A stretch of 64,000 bases of DNA from Symbiodinium kawagutii (GCA_009767595.1 VSDK01010127.1:561191-625190), one strand, 5' to 3'; counted from the stretch's first letter, positions 34,425 through 44,912 are shown. Notes: generated by a model not told the origin, from the sequence alone. Numbers and translations: made by a program.

Positions 34425-35094
34425 CTTGGAGCAGTCGCCCAACATGGCGCCAGGTGGTTGATGTTGACCCCGGATGAAGCGAAATTCCAGAGGTTTATGG
34501 CTGGTTTTAGTGGTTTATAGGGTTTATAGTGGTGAATTCCGTAGGTTTCTAGTGGTTGAGAGGGTTGGGTTTTGACTAATAGCATGGCTGGTTGATGCTG
34601 GTTGGTGGTTCTAGCCCACCCTGTGCTTCCAGTGACCATTATGACTAGTAGGTCAGTAGGTAACCAGGTACCTGGTTTCTACCAGCTTGTTGTAACTGGG
34701 GTGAGTTACCTATGTTTCTTCAAGGTAGCTGGAAGCACAGGGCCATCTTAACAATATTTCAACGATCCAAAAGTCATAGGGGAAATCAGAAATGTCAATC
34801 AAACCACCAACAATAAGGTGGTAAGCACATCATTTTGGTTGATCTATCTTGAAATAAGGAACAAGGTTTGTCTATGCATGATTGATTAATCAATATTGAT
34901 AATCATTAAAACCATGTACCTTGACAATTTGCAATTGATATGGCACTATATATGGTAGATAAATGTAGATAATATGGCTGATCGGTAAGATTGTGCGTAA
35001 GCATATTCTCGATCATATGATCTCATCAACCATGATATCAAGCTTAATATCAAGCATGCTGGTTCATCTGATGGTTGAGAACCACTGTTGACAA

Positions 35095-35535
35095 CCATCA
35101 ACAGTGATACTTCTTTGTCGGTACGCTTCTGGATGGATGAGAGACTGTTCCCCTTAAGGGCCCCCAATACTGCGGTTGCTTCCGCGCCCACAGCTGTATC
35201 TTTCCCGGTGCATCATTTGATATGGTGTGCTTTCCCAGGGGGCGTGACATTGGCTCGATTGGATGGGTGACAGATTTGAAATGGATCAGATGGACTGGAA
35301 CGTTCCCGGGGAGACCTTTTTGGTTCCGTTGGGCCATGGAAGGGGCCATCAGAAACAGCAAATGAGCACCGGCAAACTGCTCCTTGCTGAAAGGACTCTG
35401 ACAACGTTCAAGCGTGGAAGCTCACATGGACCTTATTCCCAATTAGCCACAGACATGGTCATCTGGACATCTGATCTCCAAGGCCTTTATCAGAGGGCAC
35501 TGGAAAATCACAACTTCCAATCTGGAAATCATCAA
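35095..35535. other. Coding-like in several frames
   Basis: A plus frame reads DWNVPGETFLVPLGHGRG, GKLLLAERTLTTFKRGS and LATDMVIWTSDLQGLYQRA. Another plus frame and a minus frame are also open. Probably contains an exon on the plus strand, edges unresolved. Confidence 0.3.
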
Positions 35536-35663
35536 TAGTGGATTCTCAACAGCGGTGATATGATTCGTCATTGATCCAAACAGAAACGGCCAGTCCGGAT
35601 GTACTTGGAGAAGTGCGTTCTGACAGCGCCGAGCGCAGCGGTTCCCCCAAACCCTCAAAACCC

Positions 35664-35755
35664 AAGGGGTATTTCTCAAAATAGGCGTGCCCCTTAAATC
35701 ATCCATGACAAGCCAACTATTTTCTTGGAGGGTTCACTTTTTGAGCGACCACCAT
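35664..35755. repeat. M1 element
   Basis: Left end gtatttctcaaaataggcgt, right end ttcactttttgagcgaccac. Confidence 0.65.
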
Positions 35756-36176
35756 AAAAAAATATACCCCAGATCATGCCCCCAACTCCTGGTGCTCAAC
35801 GACTGGCAACCGTCGAATTCCAGGGCACGACGTCGTGGTGTTTTCGCTGTCGTCATTGGGTGGCTCTGTGACCTCGGAGGGGATCAATTTTTCTGGGTGA
35901 TTCAGAATGGTTCAGGAAAGCACAAGGAACGACTGGTTGGTGGTTGAACCACCCCTATAGTACTACTGGTTGTGTCCAAATCCTGGGGCTACACCTCAAA
36001 CAATGGCTACATGGTATGGTTCACAAACCCACATCAACCATCCCATTTGTCTCATGGTCTCAAAGTTGTGTTGCAAATCTGCCTAAGACCATTGTTGTCC
36101 AATGTTGGCTTCCACATGTTTTGGCTTCACTGATTGAGACACCTGAAATTGCTATCCCAAAGTTAATTCCAGAGAT

Positions 36177-36282
36177 CAACTGGTTGGTGGTTGAACCACC
36201 CCTATGAAAAAAATAGTCAACCAAGCATTTGACAATAATTACTATAGAGAAAATAAACAAATGTTTAAAACCACCAACCAGG
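36177..36282. repeat. M3 element
   Basis: Left end caactggttggtggttgaac, right end tttaaaaccaccaaccagga. A left-half copy with the same ctggttggtggttgaaccac start lies at 35932. Confidence 0.85.
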
Positions 36283-36289
36283 ATAGGAT

Positions 36290-37180
36290 GGATGATTGAG
36301 ACGCCTGAAATTGCTGTCCCAAAGATAGGTGAATTCCGGTGATCAAAGTACCTGGTGGCTTTTAGATCCCTTGCTAAAAGTCTAACTTTTAGTGGCTATA
36401 TGGAAAATCAATCATATCCCTTAAAAGCTAAAAAGCTAAATTCATAGCTGTAATCCACCCAAGACTACCAAGAATACCCATGCTGTTATATCATCATAAC
36501 CTAGAATATCTTTAGCATCATGACCCATGACTACCAAGCTGATCCTCAGCTCTGGCCTGGCTCAGGGTCCAGCCTGAGGTGCCCGAGTTGTGATTCCTGC
36601 CTGGCACCGACAGATCATTTGTGCCATGACTCCATGATGGTTGTAACCAGTGGTTTATTTGCGGTGATTTGGTCGGTCATAACTACCATGGTGGTCATTA
36701 TGCTTAATGAACAATGGTGAATGAATAGTGGGTAATGCTGGTTGTAGTTACAGTCACCATAGTGGTTTGTAGTTTACTTGGTTGAACAATAATTATGGTT
36801 AATGAATCGTGATCATGACTTGTTTGTCCATTTCTATGGTATTGACCTACTTCAACACTAAATTGTCAATTTTTGACCTTACTGTCGCTCATACATGGCT
36901 GTGGGCACTGTACCCAAGCTGTTCACATCCCATACATGACCATGTAGGATGCTCATCTAACCTATTTGGGAGGCTGGCTGTGACCCATGGCCATATAAGT
37001 ATAACTCTTGGTGGTTTATACAAGGATGCCTCTTGCCAATGCCTGGAACTATAGAGGGACCGCTAGATCTGAAGTTCAGATCTGAAGCTTCGAGGTTTTG
37101 TTGATTCATTTTCAATTTGGGATATTTTGGGTCCGTAAGATCTTCTCAGATTGAAATCCATGACCATTGCTTGATGCCAT
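36290..37180. other. No gene recognised
   Basis: The plus frame at 36520-36630 with LRCPSCDSCLAPTDHLC is short and unsupported by splice sites. Otherwise nothing. Confidence 0.4.
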
Positions 37181-37187
37181 GCCCTAG

Positions 37188-37347
37188 CTCTCGCCTTCTG
37201 CGACCTCTGCTCGGTACCAGCTTGGCTTCGGCTCTTCAAATTGGTCGTCAAGAGCTCCATATTGACTCCCGCCTCGCTGCAGGCAGTGCGACGTCGTGGT
37301 CCCGACCCTTCAACTTGGCACCACGCGGTTCGCAAATGCTACATGAG
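37188..37347 (+). CDS. Exon candidate, unknown protein
   Basis: Acceptor ccctag before 37188 and donor ATGAG/GTACGAG after 37347. Peptide pieces: LAFCDLCSVPAWLRLFKLVV, KSSILTPASLQAVRRRG and HHAVRKCYM. Codon choice is coding-like throughout. A second plus frame is open but poorer. Family unknown. Confidence 0.5.
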
Positions 37348-37500
37348 GTACGAGTAGATGTAGATGTATAGGTATAAATATACCATACCTGGAAGATCTG
37401 GGGTTGGAAACCATGCCTTCAGGGAGTGATATGTGACAATATATGACTCTTCAGGTTGGAAGTCTTGCATCTCCAAACGGCTGAAGTGAGAAATTCATCT

Positions 37501-37606
37501 GGGTGTTTCTCAAGCCATAGGGGACCCCCCAGTCATCATCCAGCTTAACAACTTATAGTGATAAACCAATCAGTCTTGGAGCATCCTGATTTTGAGAAAC
37601 CACCAT
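37501..37606. repeat. M1 element
   Basis: Left end gggtgtttctcaagccatag, right end cctgattttgagaaaccacc. Confidence 0.8.
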
Positions 37607-37889
37607 GTGTGTAATCAGAACGCTCTCTTGTTTGAAGGATCCAACATGTTTTGCATACCATGCGCAATTCATGCGAGGTCCACGGCGACAACACGCCCAA
37701 AACTCAACCGCTGTCTATCTTTCACAAACAAAGCCGATGGGTTAAGAATGGTTCATCAATGTTAATCACTAATTACCAATCATGTTACTCACCAATGACC
37801 AATGATAATTAATGATGTTTAAATGATGGTTTAGTCATCATGTAACCATTCATGATTACTGATGGTTAATCATGTGCGAAGTGACAGCC

Positions 37890-38006
37890 CTTACCAGCAG
37901 CAGCAGCAGCAGTGCACTGATGCACAGGCCACCTTCGCATCAATGACTCCAGCGGCGCTCGTAGCCTTGGGAGTGCCGCTCTGCACTTTGCCCATGGGGA
38001 TGGCAG
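37890..38006 (+). CDS. Exon candidate after a CAG repeat
   Basis: Six CAG triplets precede TDAQATFASMTPAALVALG then VPLCTLPMGMA, ending at a donor (GGCAG/GTATAAG). Codons are coding-like. The minus strand is also open. Unknown function. Confidence 0.35.
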
Positions 38007-38514
38007 GTATAAGGCGCCCAGAAATAGATTCTTGATAAGCCCTGGCCTGATCAATAGTTGACGTTGGTACTTAACACCTTGATAACGCTGGAAGTTGTGG
38101 GGATCACTTTGTCCTGGACTACCTGGATTGCTCAAGAAAAGGCTGCCTGACGCTGGCTGTAGACGGAATAAATGGATTATACTACGCAAAATGATGGTCA
38201 ATGACGGTACCACTATCATCAGGATCAGATTCCACCCTTATGCATAGGAACCATTGTCAACTTCCAATTCGACTCTTGGAATGCACACCAAGTCAGTCTG
38301 AAGAGGGCTGGCTCTCAGTACTGACATACCAAAAGAGGTGTGTTGTCGCAGGTTTAAGCAAACATCTTAAGGCAATGATAGGCAACACAATTGCACTGCT
38401 CAGGTCGTAAGTCAAGAAATGTGAGATGTCCGAAACCTCCGCAAACAAAGTCTGGAAACGGACTCTAGCCCCAAGCTAGACATGTTCTTTTTCCAGCGCG
38501 GGGACCTGGACGCT

Positions 38515-38605
38515 GTGAATTGTGCCACCAGGACACAGAGGTGAGGGAAGGACTGCTGCTCTTCACCATCTTCTTCAGCTGCTCGCAGACCTGCGATGGT
38601 GTCAC
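38515..38605 (-). CDS. Exon candidate, strand uncertain
   Basis: Minus frame reads VCEQLKKMVKSSSPSLTSVS with highly coding-like codons (CAG CTG AAG AAG ATG GTG AAG AGC). The plus strand offers good acceptor and donor signals around a shorter piece (RGDLDAVNCATRTQR, 38500-38540), so strand is unsettled. Confidence 0.3.
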
Positions 38606-38669
38606 TGAACTGGAAACTCCTGCGGCGGCCATGCGGAGTCCAAGAGGATCAGTTGGGAGATGCTGGTTT

Positions 38670-38800
38670 ATCAAAGTAGGGGTACCATGGGGTACCCCCC
38701 CAATCATTCTTTATTGATTCATAACTATAGAAATAAACCAACTATATAATAATGTATATTTTGTTTTTTTTTGAACCCCTGTTTTGAGAAACCACCATAT
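38670..38800. repeat. M1 element
   Basis: Right end cccctgttttgagaaaccac. Left part aaagtaggggtaccatgggg. Confidence 0.7.
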
Positions 38801-38906
38801 GGGGAATGGGTCATGACCACCAACCAGGGGTACACCTGGACCCACAGCCACGGGTACACCAGGGGTACACCGACACACAAGCATGCACGTCGGTTTTTCT
38901 GTACTT

Positions 38907-39008
38907 GGTGGTTTCTTAAAATAGGGGTACCCCCCAATCATCCATTCATAGTCATTTGTAGTAATAAACCCACCATTTTTGGGGTATCCCCATTTTGAGA
39001 AACACCCA
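38907..39008. repeat. M1 element, near-intact copy
   Basis: Left end ggtggtttcttaaaataggg then gtaccccccaatcatccatt. Right end ggggtatccccattttgaga then aacaccca. The best copy for defining the inverted termini. Confidence 0.85.
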
Positions 39009-39115
39009 GTTCATGAACGACCACTCTGGGGAGGATGTTTGGAATGTTTCCTGTTGATCCTTCCACCCTCTTCCTTTGAGACTCCATAAAACACACAACA
39101 TCAACGTTGACATTT

Positions 39116-39204
39116 GGTGGTTTCTCAAAACAGGGAATCCCCCAATACAAATTAATTAGTGATAAGCCAACCATTCTTAGAGGTCCCTATCTTGAGAAAC
39201 ACAC
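39116..39204. repeat. M1 element
   Basis: Left end ggtggtttctcaaaacaggg, right end ggtccctatcttgagaaaca. Confidence 0.8.
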
Positions 39205-39209
39205 ATATC

Positions 39210-40150
39210 ATGACTCACCAACCTGCCATAGAGGAGCTCCGAAGTCGCAGGGGACCCTTCACAAGCACCGATGATCAGCGGCTCGGCTGCCTTGATTGTC
39301 GATGTGGAAGATCATCGTAGACCCTGTTCCACTCAATCTTCGAACATCGCGGCTCATGCGGCCTCGGGTTCAGTGCAACGTCGGACATCTGGGATTGCTG
39401 GACACCGTGATGCAACGTGATTCCCATGTTGCTGGTAACTTATAACCGCCAATACAGCGGGTAGTAGAAGCACAGGGTTGAACCCCCCATTGCGCAATAT
39501 ATCAGTCAATCAACAAGGCGCAACACTGCCATCGGGAGACGTGATGCGGTGGTCGCAGTCTTGATGGCAAGAGTGGTCTTGAAGCTACTTGGGACTTGCA
39601 GTACCTGGCACAGGAGTGTGACCAGCAATCAAAGCGCTGACCATCATCAATGACAAAATAAGCAAGCATTTAGCAACCGTTGAACACCAACCATCAACAG
39701 TATTGCAAATTCATCACTTGTGTCTCCTCATTCTTCGCAAGAATCATGTAGTGGACTGACCAAGCAGCTAACTGACCCACCAACTAGTCAAAAAGCCGAC
39801 CAGTCGATGACTTGTTGGCTTCAGAGCATTCTTTTTATCATAAATGAGCGAACAGTGCTATATGATCGACAAATGAGCTAAACCAGCTCCTTGCAAGTTT
39901 GTCTACATTGTTGCCTCATGTTACTTCCAATGAGCGAACAGTGCAGTCTAATCGTTGTGATTTTCCTACCCAAACTTTAGGACAGATCGTTGTCGTTTCC
40001 AAGCTCCTCAAAGAGCTTTGAAGGTGCAAAGGTAGCGGAAAGTGGCCTATCAAATCCTGATTTTTTGATAGGTAAAACCAGCATAAATGGTAGATCTTCC
40101 ACTTGAGGTAAAGTCACTGGTTTTCAGCTTGACCTGAAAACCTGAAAACT
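39210..40150. other. No gene recognised
   Basis: No supported coding stretch, array or element copy. Confidence 0.4.
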
Positions 40151-40159
40151 GGGAATCAA

Positions 40160-40336
40160 TCATTCCGCAGGAACCAGGTAGGGTGAGGTGCTGGATAGAG
40201 AATCTTCAAACCAAGCATTGGGAGATCCAACCACGGCCAGTTCTACCTCAGCCCCACCTACGGTGCGTGTCTTCCCGAAGAGCTCTGATCTCACATTACT
40301 TGGGAGGCGCATGGGCTTCACCAGCAACAGAGGCAT
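40160..40336 (-). CDS. Terminal-exon candidate, 58 residues plus stop
   Basis: Follows an acceptor (TTATTTAG) and reads MPLLLVKPMRLPSNVRSELF, GKTRTVGGAEVELAVVGSP, then NAWFEDSLSSTSPYLVPAE and stop. Coding-like. The initial ATG may be a true start of a tiny gene or simply internal. Its position at the 3' side of the minus-strand cysteine-rich exons suggests it may be their last exon, but it has no cysteines. Confidence 0.45.
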   Translation of the reverse strand: MPLLLVKPMRLPSNVRSELFGKTRTVGGAEVELAVVGSPNAWFEDSLSSTSPYLVPAE

Positions 40337-40614
40337 CTAAATAACCCCCTAAGGTTGGTGATAAAACGGCCCATCTCAGGTACCTTCCACGTGTATTAAA
40401 CTTTTAGCTGGATAGTTTTTGTTTCCCAATGTTTAGTGAGAGACTAATCTATAAAAATTACATTGTACTCCACTTCTTGACCAAGGTCAGACCTACATAA
40501 TCCACACAGGGGGAACTTGTTTGAAAATCATGTTGGTTGAATCTCTCATATATCAGGAAACTGTCGTGTACAGTAGCACTTCGTTTCAGAAGTCCAGGAG
40601 TTTCAACATGCAAA

Positions 40615-40728
40615 ACTGGTTGGCGGTTTCAACCCCTCTAAACAAAATAGTGAATGAACCAAATGTATCCAAATGTTCCAAAATCATTTTTGATGAACAA
40701 GGTAAATGTCTAAAACTACCAAGTTGTT
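40615..40728. repeat. M3 element, with M2 fragment after it
   Basis: Left end aactggttggcggtttcaac, right end tctaaaactaccaagttgtt. An M2 right-half fragment (gttggttgatattgaccca) follows to 40815. Confidence 0.7.
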
Positions 40729-41383
40729 TTCCCTATCATTTACCATTGTTTTCCCACTATTATTGTTGGGCATTATCCATCATTATTGTTGGTTGATATT
40801 GACCCATAGACATGGGGAGAGAACGGGAGAAACTGCAGCACCGTCCGACTCTCTTGGCAGCTCGGGTCACACTGTTCATCTTCACTCGCACGGTCTCTGC
40901 CTTCGACTTGGCATCTGATCCTCGGCCAGCTCGCGGGATGCTGCAATGACCTGCTTACAAAGAAGGGCACTCCTCCATTCCCCCCCCCCAAAAAAAAAAA
41001 AGAGGGGTTCATGAATGTTAATGACAGCTTTACAAAGCAGGAGCAAGCAAGAATATTACAACACTGATACCACTAATATCTGGAGAAGGATCCACATGAT
41101 TAAATACAAGAGGATATTGAAGAGCCCCAAGGTCAAGCATCTTTGTAAAACCTCACCCAGCACCTTACCACGCTGTAGTAGCGTGCTGGCTGCCAGCGGT
41201 GAGCACCACTGGATGATTCTTACAGCCCTAAGTTGATTGTTTACATTACAGTCATGATGGTTGGCGGTGGTTAACAAATGGTTGACTGATAGTCAACTTT
41301 GTGTTTGTTACACCATGTTATACTCCAATCAGCCGACAAAAGCTGCCACACCCACAGACTCCGTGCGCTTGCGCACTCCGTAC

Positions 41384-41539
41384 CGAGAAGCGCAAACTGG
41401 ACATACTCATGATGGCATTGCAGGTCGAGCGAGAAGCACTTTGTTTGATGCTCAAGCTGCTCAAACGGCGGCTGGTGGTGCTTGCAGCGTACCTTCACAG
41501 TCAAGGCCAGCGACTCGTTGTGCTGCAGATGATGAACAG
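41384..41539 (-). CDS. Exon candidate of the downstream Cys gene
   Basis: Acceptor GACCCAG and donor CTCG/GTACGG bound 156 nt, phase 1 at both ends like neighbouring exons. Peptide pieces: HLQHNESLALTVKVRCKHH, FEQLEHQTKCFSLDLQCHH and EYVQFALL. An earlier donor (GTGAAG/GTACGC) is also possible. The plus strand is open too, but the minus reading fits the strand of the surrounding exons. Domain not recognised. Confidence 0.45.
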
Positions 41540-41668
41540 CTGGGTCAGGGATGGCGATGACAATGGCTGTGGCGATCAAACCTGTGGAAGGAAAATGGGT
41601 GCATAGCTACCACAAGGCCTGGCTTTCGGAGCCTTGTCATCAGCATGTCGACCAGAAACCATTTCCAC

Positions 41669-41777
41669 CCAGGCGCATATTGACGCACGTGGTATCCACC
41701 GTGACGGCCGCGCCGGAGGGGCAGCGCTTCATGCCCTCGCCGATGCCACAGGTTTCGTTTTCGCCGATGCATTTGAT
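41669..41777 (-). CDS. Cysteine-rich exon candidate
   Basis: Reads IKCIGENETCGIGEGMKRC then GAAVTVDTTCVNMRLG, ending at CTGG/GTGGAA in phase 1. The spacing C-x5-C-xxG-x4-C parallels the Cx5CPCGxNxxxC half-unit of the exons further up the strand, with the middle cysteine pair reduced. The M2 element at 41785 begins 8 bases upstream of the exon. Confidence 0.55.
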
Positions 41778-41784
41778 CTCAGTT

Positions 41785-41892
41785 GGCTGTGGGTCCCGTA
41801 CCCCTGGTTCCCCATCATGAACCATTGTTTTCCCTATTGTTGTTGGTTAGTATCCCTATTATTGGTTGATTAACCGCTTGACCCATAGCCAG
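41785..41892. repeat. M2 element
   Basis: Begins tggctgtgggtcccgtaccc and ends accgcttgacccatagcca. Inside: ttgttttccctattgttgtt. Confidence 0.85.
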
Positions 41893-42046
41893 TTGGGACA
41901 GGAAGGTCATGGAGGGTCCAAAGCTTCGATGGTGTTTCGCCCGTGGGAAACTTGGTGCAGCTTGGTCTTTCTGAGCGAGGCTTCAGCACGCAACAGTAAG
42001 ATACAGTAATTAACAGCAAAGGCCCAGCCGATTCATCACTGGTTTC

Positions 42047-42211
42047 CTAGGATTCGACCAATATTTGTGACCATCATGTCGCTTTCTCGCATCACTTCTG
42101 GGAAGTTCCCAGCATTTATAGCAAGCACGCTCCTCATGTAGGCCCAAGCTGCGGTTTCAGACTTGAAGTCTCCTTTGTCGTCCAGGTTGATCTGCACGCA
42201 AGTTTTGTTGC
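42047..42211 (-). CDS. Exon candidate of the downstream Cys gene
   Basis: Acceptor CATGTAG followed by GC. 165 nt, phase 1 at both ends if a GA donor (CCTAG/GAAACC) is used; otherwise it runs on to a stop at 42036. Peptide pieces: NKTCVQINLDDKGDFKSETA, WAYMRSVLAINAGNFPEV and MRESDMMVTNIGRIL. Credible globular sequence, family not recognised. Confidence 0.5.
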
Positions 42212-42279
42212 CTACATGGAACACCGGCATGATCAATGTCTCACATGCATTATGAATCACTGTAGTGCTGGGTGATTAC

Positions 42280-42458
42280 CAGTACTAAAATTTCGAACTT
42301 GAAGACTTCACAGGCACTGTCAGACTTTGGTGCGCCTGCCACTAGGGCATCAGCAGTGCAGGGTGCCGGACATTTCTTGTGCTGGAAGCTGGGCACGCAG
42401 ATCTTCGCTAAGGCCTCGGCACTTAGCACATTGCGGCAATGCTGCAGACCCTTGGGCT
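42280..42458 (-). CDS. Cysteine-containing exon candidate
   Basis: Acceptor GACGCAG (phase 1) and donor GTACTG/GTAATC. Peptide pieces: KGLQHCRNVLSAEALAKIC, VPSFQHKKCPAPCTADALV and DSACEVFKFEILVL. Six cysteines in 59 residues, but a different arrangement from the repeat unit, so probably another module of the same extracellular-type protein. Confidence 0.5.
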
Positions 42459-42887
42459 CTGCGTCCCTTGCTTCCCTTGGTTTTCCGTCGCCTTTCAAAG
42501 CTATTGGCATTGATCAAAGGAAGCAGAAACGAGTTCAAACTGCTGCTAGCAAACAAGGTAAGGAAGCTGCTAGCAAACATGCTTTCGACCTTGGAATCCT
42601 GCAGATATTGGTTTGCAAGCCAACACATCTTATTCAACGCCACTATATATTGAACGGCTGTAAGGTCACTCGGCATCTTGACATGTCTCACAGCTGTGAT
42701 CGAAGACAGAATCACCAATCACCTGGTTCCAGCAGAGGGGGTCCCACCCCAAACAAAAGTCAACCACGAATAGCATGGGCGTCCCCAGGGACAGCATCAA
42801 ATTGAAGGAATCAAAAATCATGGCATGATGGCAACCAAAATATGCCTGCTTGATTCCTTTCAAGAAAACAGCTGACACACGGCTAAC

Positions 42888-43032
42888 GCTGAGCCACATC
42901 ATTTGGATCTGGGCAGCCAATGCTGTTCTTTCCACATGGACAGGAAGTTCCGTCTGCCACGCATTGGGTGGAATAGCCGCTGGGTTCGCCATCCTTGTTG
43001 TAGTCCACCACACTGCATGTGGTCTCTGATAC
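42888..43032 (-). CDS. Cys-rich repeat exon (YDxxG plus CPCG halves)
   Basis: One of the clearest members. Reads VSETTCSVVDYNKDGEPSGY then STQCVADGTSCPCGKNSIGC then PDPNDVAQ. The C..DYNKDG..C-x5-CPCGKN..GC order equals the unit pieced together from split exons in the 45-63 kb gene. Acceptor TTGGAG (phase 0) or ATCAG (phase 1). Donor CAGC/GTTAGC in phase 1. Close in form to the exon at 61035-61203, which also starts VSE. Confidence 0.65.
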
Positions 43033-43446
43033 CTCCAAGAGTTGCCAGCGGAGGAGCACTCCATGTATGGTATTTTTGCCTACAGGTCATTTTCTAGGTA
43101 AATTTGGCTATACCAGCACCTTGGAAGATCTGGAAAATGTTGTTTGCACACAATGGACGGTTCATGATCAAAAATGTCAAGAACAAACAAGTGCCCAGCG
43201 ACTGCAATACTAAAAACTGTACCAAATCCCTTGCTGGAATCCGCATCAGGATGGTGCCGCTAAAAAACAAGTATTCCGGAATCTGGGGTCAAAACCATAA
43301 CTTCACCCCCAGTAAGCGAAGTCAGCATACAACTACAATTAATTAATGAATAAATAAATGATAGGGTCTATAATACATTCTTTAAAAAAATAGGGTACAA
43401 ATGCTTGCAGCTCAAGACTATATCACCAAGTTCAAGTAAATATATT

Positions 43447-43466
43447 GATATATATATATATATATT
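43447..43466. repeat. (TA)n microsatellite
   Basis: Short alternating TA run within an AT-rich, non-coding interval at about 43320-43560. Confidence 0.85.
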
Positions 43467-43589
43467 GATATCATGTTATGAAACTATATTATATTCACAT
43501 CTTTAAATCAGAATAATGCAAACATTGTGGTGTGTAATGGGACTTGCAAAATATATAGAAGCCCTGCCAGCAGACTAGTAACGCCCTGC

Positions 43590-43660
43590 CATCAACCCCA
43601 CAGGCGGCCGCCTTGCAAGGACAAATCATGGCCTTTTCAAACTCCGGCAAACACAAGTCG
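43590..43660 (-). CDS. Cys-rich repeat exon, CPC half
   Basis: Reads DLCLPEFEKAMICPCKAAAC then GVDG. C-x8-CPC-x5-C with a trailing D-G matches the CPCG half-unit. Acceptor ACGGCAG (phase 2); GC donor GATG/GCAGGG (phase 1). A plus-strand frame here is also open and ends at a GTAAATC donor, so strand was decided by the motif. Confidence 0.5.
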
Positions 43661-43764
43661 CTGCCGTCACACCTCGTTCAAGGGGGATTCCTGGTGATGC
43701 TTCATGATGCTTCACCTGGTAAATCATCGTTCAGAGTGGTGGATAAGGGATCAAACAAATTTGG

Positions 43765-43947
43765 TCAGGTAGTCGGGTTCATTGTGGTGCAATGGCACAT
43801 TGTCGTGTAATTATGAACCAATCTGCCAACATGGGCATGTTGAACACGTGCGATGCCGTCCAACAGTTTTTTGATTGAACCGCCGTACATTTTCAGCCAG
43901 GAATGCGACCACAGCTGTCCTGATGGATGCCCCAACCTTTTGACCAT
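43765..43947 (-). CDS. Open frame, possible exon
   Basis: Minus frame reads GQLWSHSWLKMYGGSIKKL then DGIARVQHAHVGRL before a GTTCATA donor. It begins with a GQL word like the lead-in exons of the repeat unit, but lacks the cysteine. A second minus frame is open. Weak. Confidence 0.25.
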   Translation of the reverse strand: MVKRLGHPSGQLWSHSWLKMYGGSIKKLLDGIARVQHAHVGRLVHNYTTMCHCTTMNPTT

Positions 43948-44109
43948 GACAAACTGTTCACAAATCAGCCCTTACGCCACATTACGCCACCATGGCCACA
44001 CCGTCAATCCAACTCCAGAAAGTTCTTGGTGAGGAAAATCTGTGTGTATGTGTGCGTGGTTGTGTTGCTGCTTGTGTGTGTAGACATGTTCAATATGATG
44101 GTCTCTCTG

Positions 44110-44203
44110 CATAGGGGTACCCCCAATCATCCTTTACCCATTTATAGTCATAAAATGTCATAAACCAACCAGAACTTTGGGGTTCCCACTGGCTTCAGAA
44201 CCC
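44110..44203. repeat. M1 element
   Basis: Left part cataggggtacccccaatca, middle tcataaaccaaccagaactt, right end worn. Confidence 0.65.
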
Positions 44204-44275
44204 CCCCCCTCCCAAACAGTAAATCCGCTTGCATAGAGCTTCACTAAGACCATCCCATGGTGCCCATGAACGCGC

Positions 44276-44327
44276 CAGGCAGCGGAGATGTGTTCTTGCC
44301 GCATTGGCATTTGTCATCCTTGGGCAC
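44276..44327 (-). CDS. Cys-rich repeat exon, short CQCG half
   Basis: Reads VPKDDKCQCGKNTSPLP. PKDxxCxCGxN is the same word as APKDEDCPCGEN in the exon at 56665-56757. Acceptor CCCTAG; GC donor CCTG/GCGCG in phase 1. The first cysteine of the motif would come from the preceding exon. Open frames in three other readings of this interval make it less secure. Confidence 0.45.
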
Positions 44328-44503
44328 CTAGGGACGGGTTGGCCTACGCCATGGTGGCCATGGGTTTCTTCCGGGAATCTGCTGGTCGCCACGATGGCGA
44401 TTTTTCTTGGCTACCAGGGAAAATCTATTGCTGGCCAAGGACGCATTTCTCTTGATCGCTGATGAATTGGCCATCTGCAGTGTAGTCTGCCTGGTAACCT
44501 CAC

Positions 44504-44569
44504 CAAGATCCAAATGTGTTGCTGTGCGGCAGTGGTTTCGGAAGATGTGGCAACGCCACAAAGGAAATG
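44504..44569 (-). CDS. Cys-rich repeat exon candidate, YDxxG end
   Basis: Reads FPLWRCHIFRNHCRTATHLD then LG. C-x6-C-x8-G before a GT donor (CTTG/GTGAGG) at the position where other units have CYxxxYDxxG. 66 nt, phase 1 at both ends. Weaker sequence match than its neighbours. Confidence 0.4.
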
Positions 44570-44728
44570 CTGGTTGATCTACATCAAAACAATTCCAAAG
44601 CAACCAATCGCCAAAGATCGAGGGAGAAGCTGAACCAAGGAAATTAGATCCCTTCTTGGGATCCCTGTTGTCTGACAACGTCCAGCACCTTCACGAGTCA
44701 AACATCCGTGAGCAAGCTTCAAGGTAAC

Positions 44729-44814
44729 CCAACTGCAGCATTGTCCAGTAGAACAAGGATCGAAACACTCCACAGCTTCATCAAGTTTTATAGTTACAGC
44801 CAGGCCATGCTTAG
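44729..44814 (-). CDS. Cys-rich repeat exon, lead-in plus CxxxC
   Basis: Reads AKHGLAVTIKLDEAVECFDP then CSTGQCCSW. A hydrophobic lead-in followed by C-F-D-P-C-x4-CC corresponds to the CPxxCxDDxxYCY block. Acceptor ACAACAG in phase 1; donor TGG/GTTACC. The reverse strand offers a rival reading with good splice sites (44617-44723, SLLSDNVQHLHESNIREQA), which I rank second. Confidence 0.5.
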
Positions 44815-44912
44815 CTGTTGTATCTGTTGTAGCTAGCATCCATCCCATAAGAAGTTCCCAAGCAGTGCAACATTGTCAGTCTTGTCTGTAATGCAAGCAA
44901 ACTCATAGCGGC

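Noticed and set aside
41301..41606. Plus-strand frame with LVVLAAYLHSQGQRLVVLQ
   Set aside because: Credible on its own, but the minus strand gives a phase-1 exon with proper splice sites in line with neighbouring exons. Not fully excluded.
43594..43713. Plus-strand frame ending at CCTG/GTAAATC
   Set aside because: The minus strand here has ICPCKAAACGVDG, matching the CPC half-unit, so plus is probably a shadow.
44617..44723. Plus-strand exon SLLSDNVQHLHESNIREQA with a GTAACC donor
   Set aside because: Good signals, but the opposite strand carries the CFDPCSTGQCC motif of the surrounding gene. Kept as the second choice.
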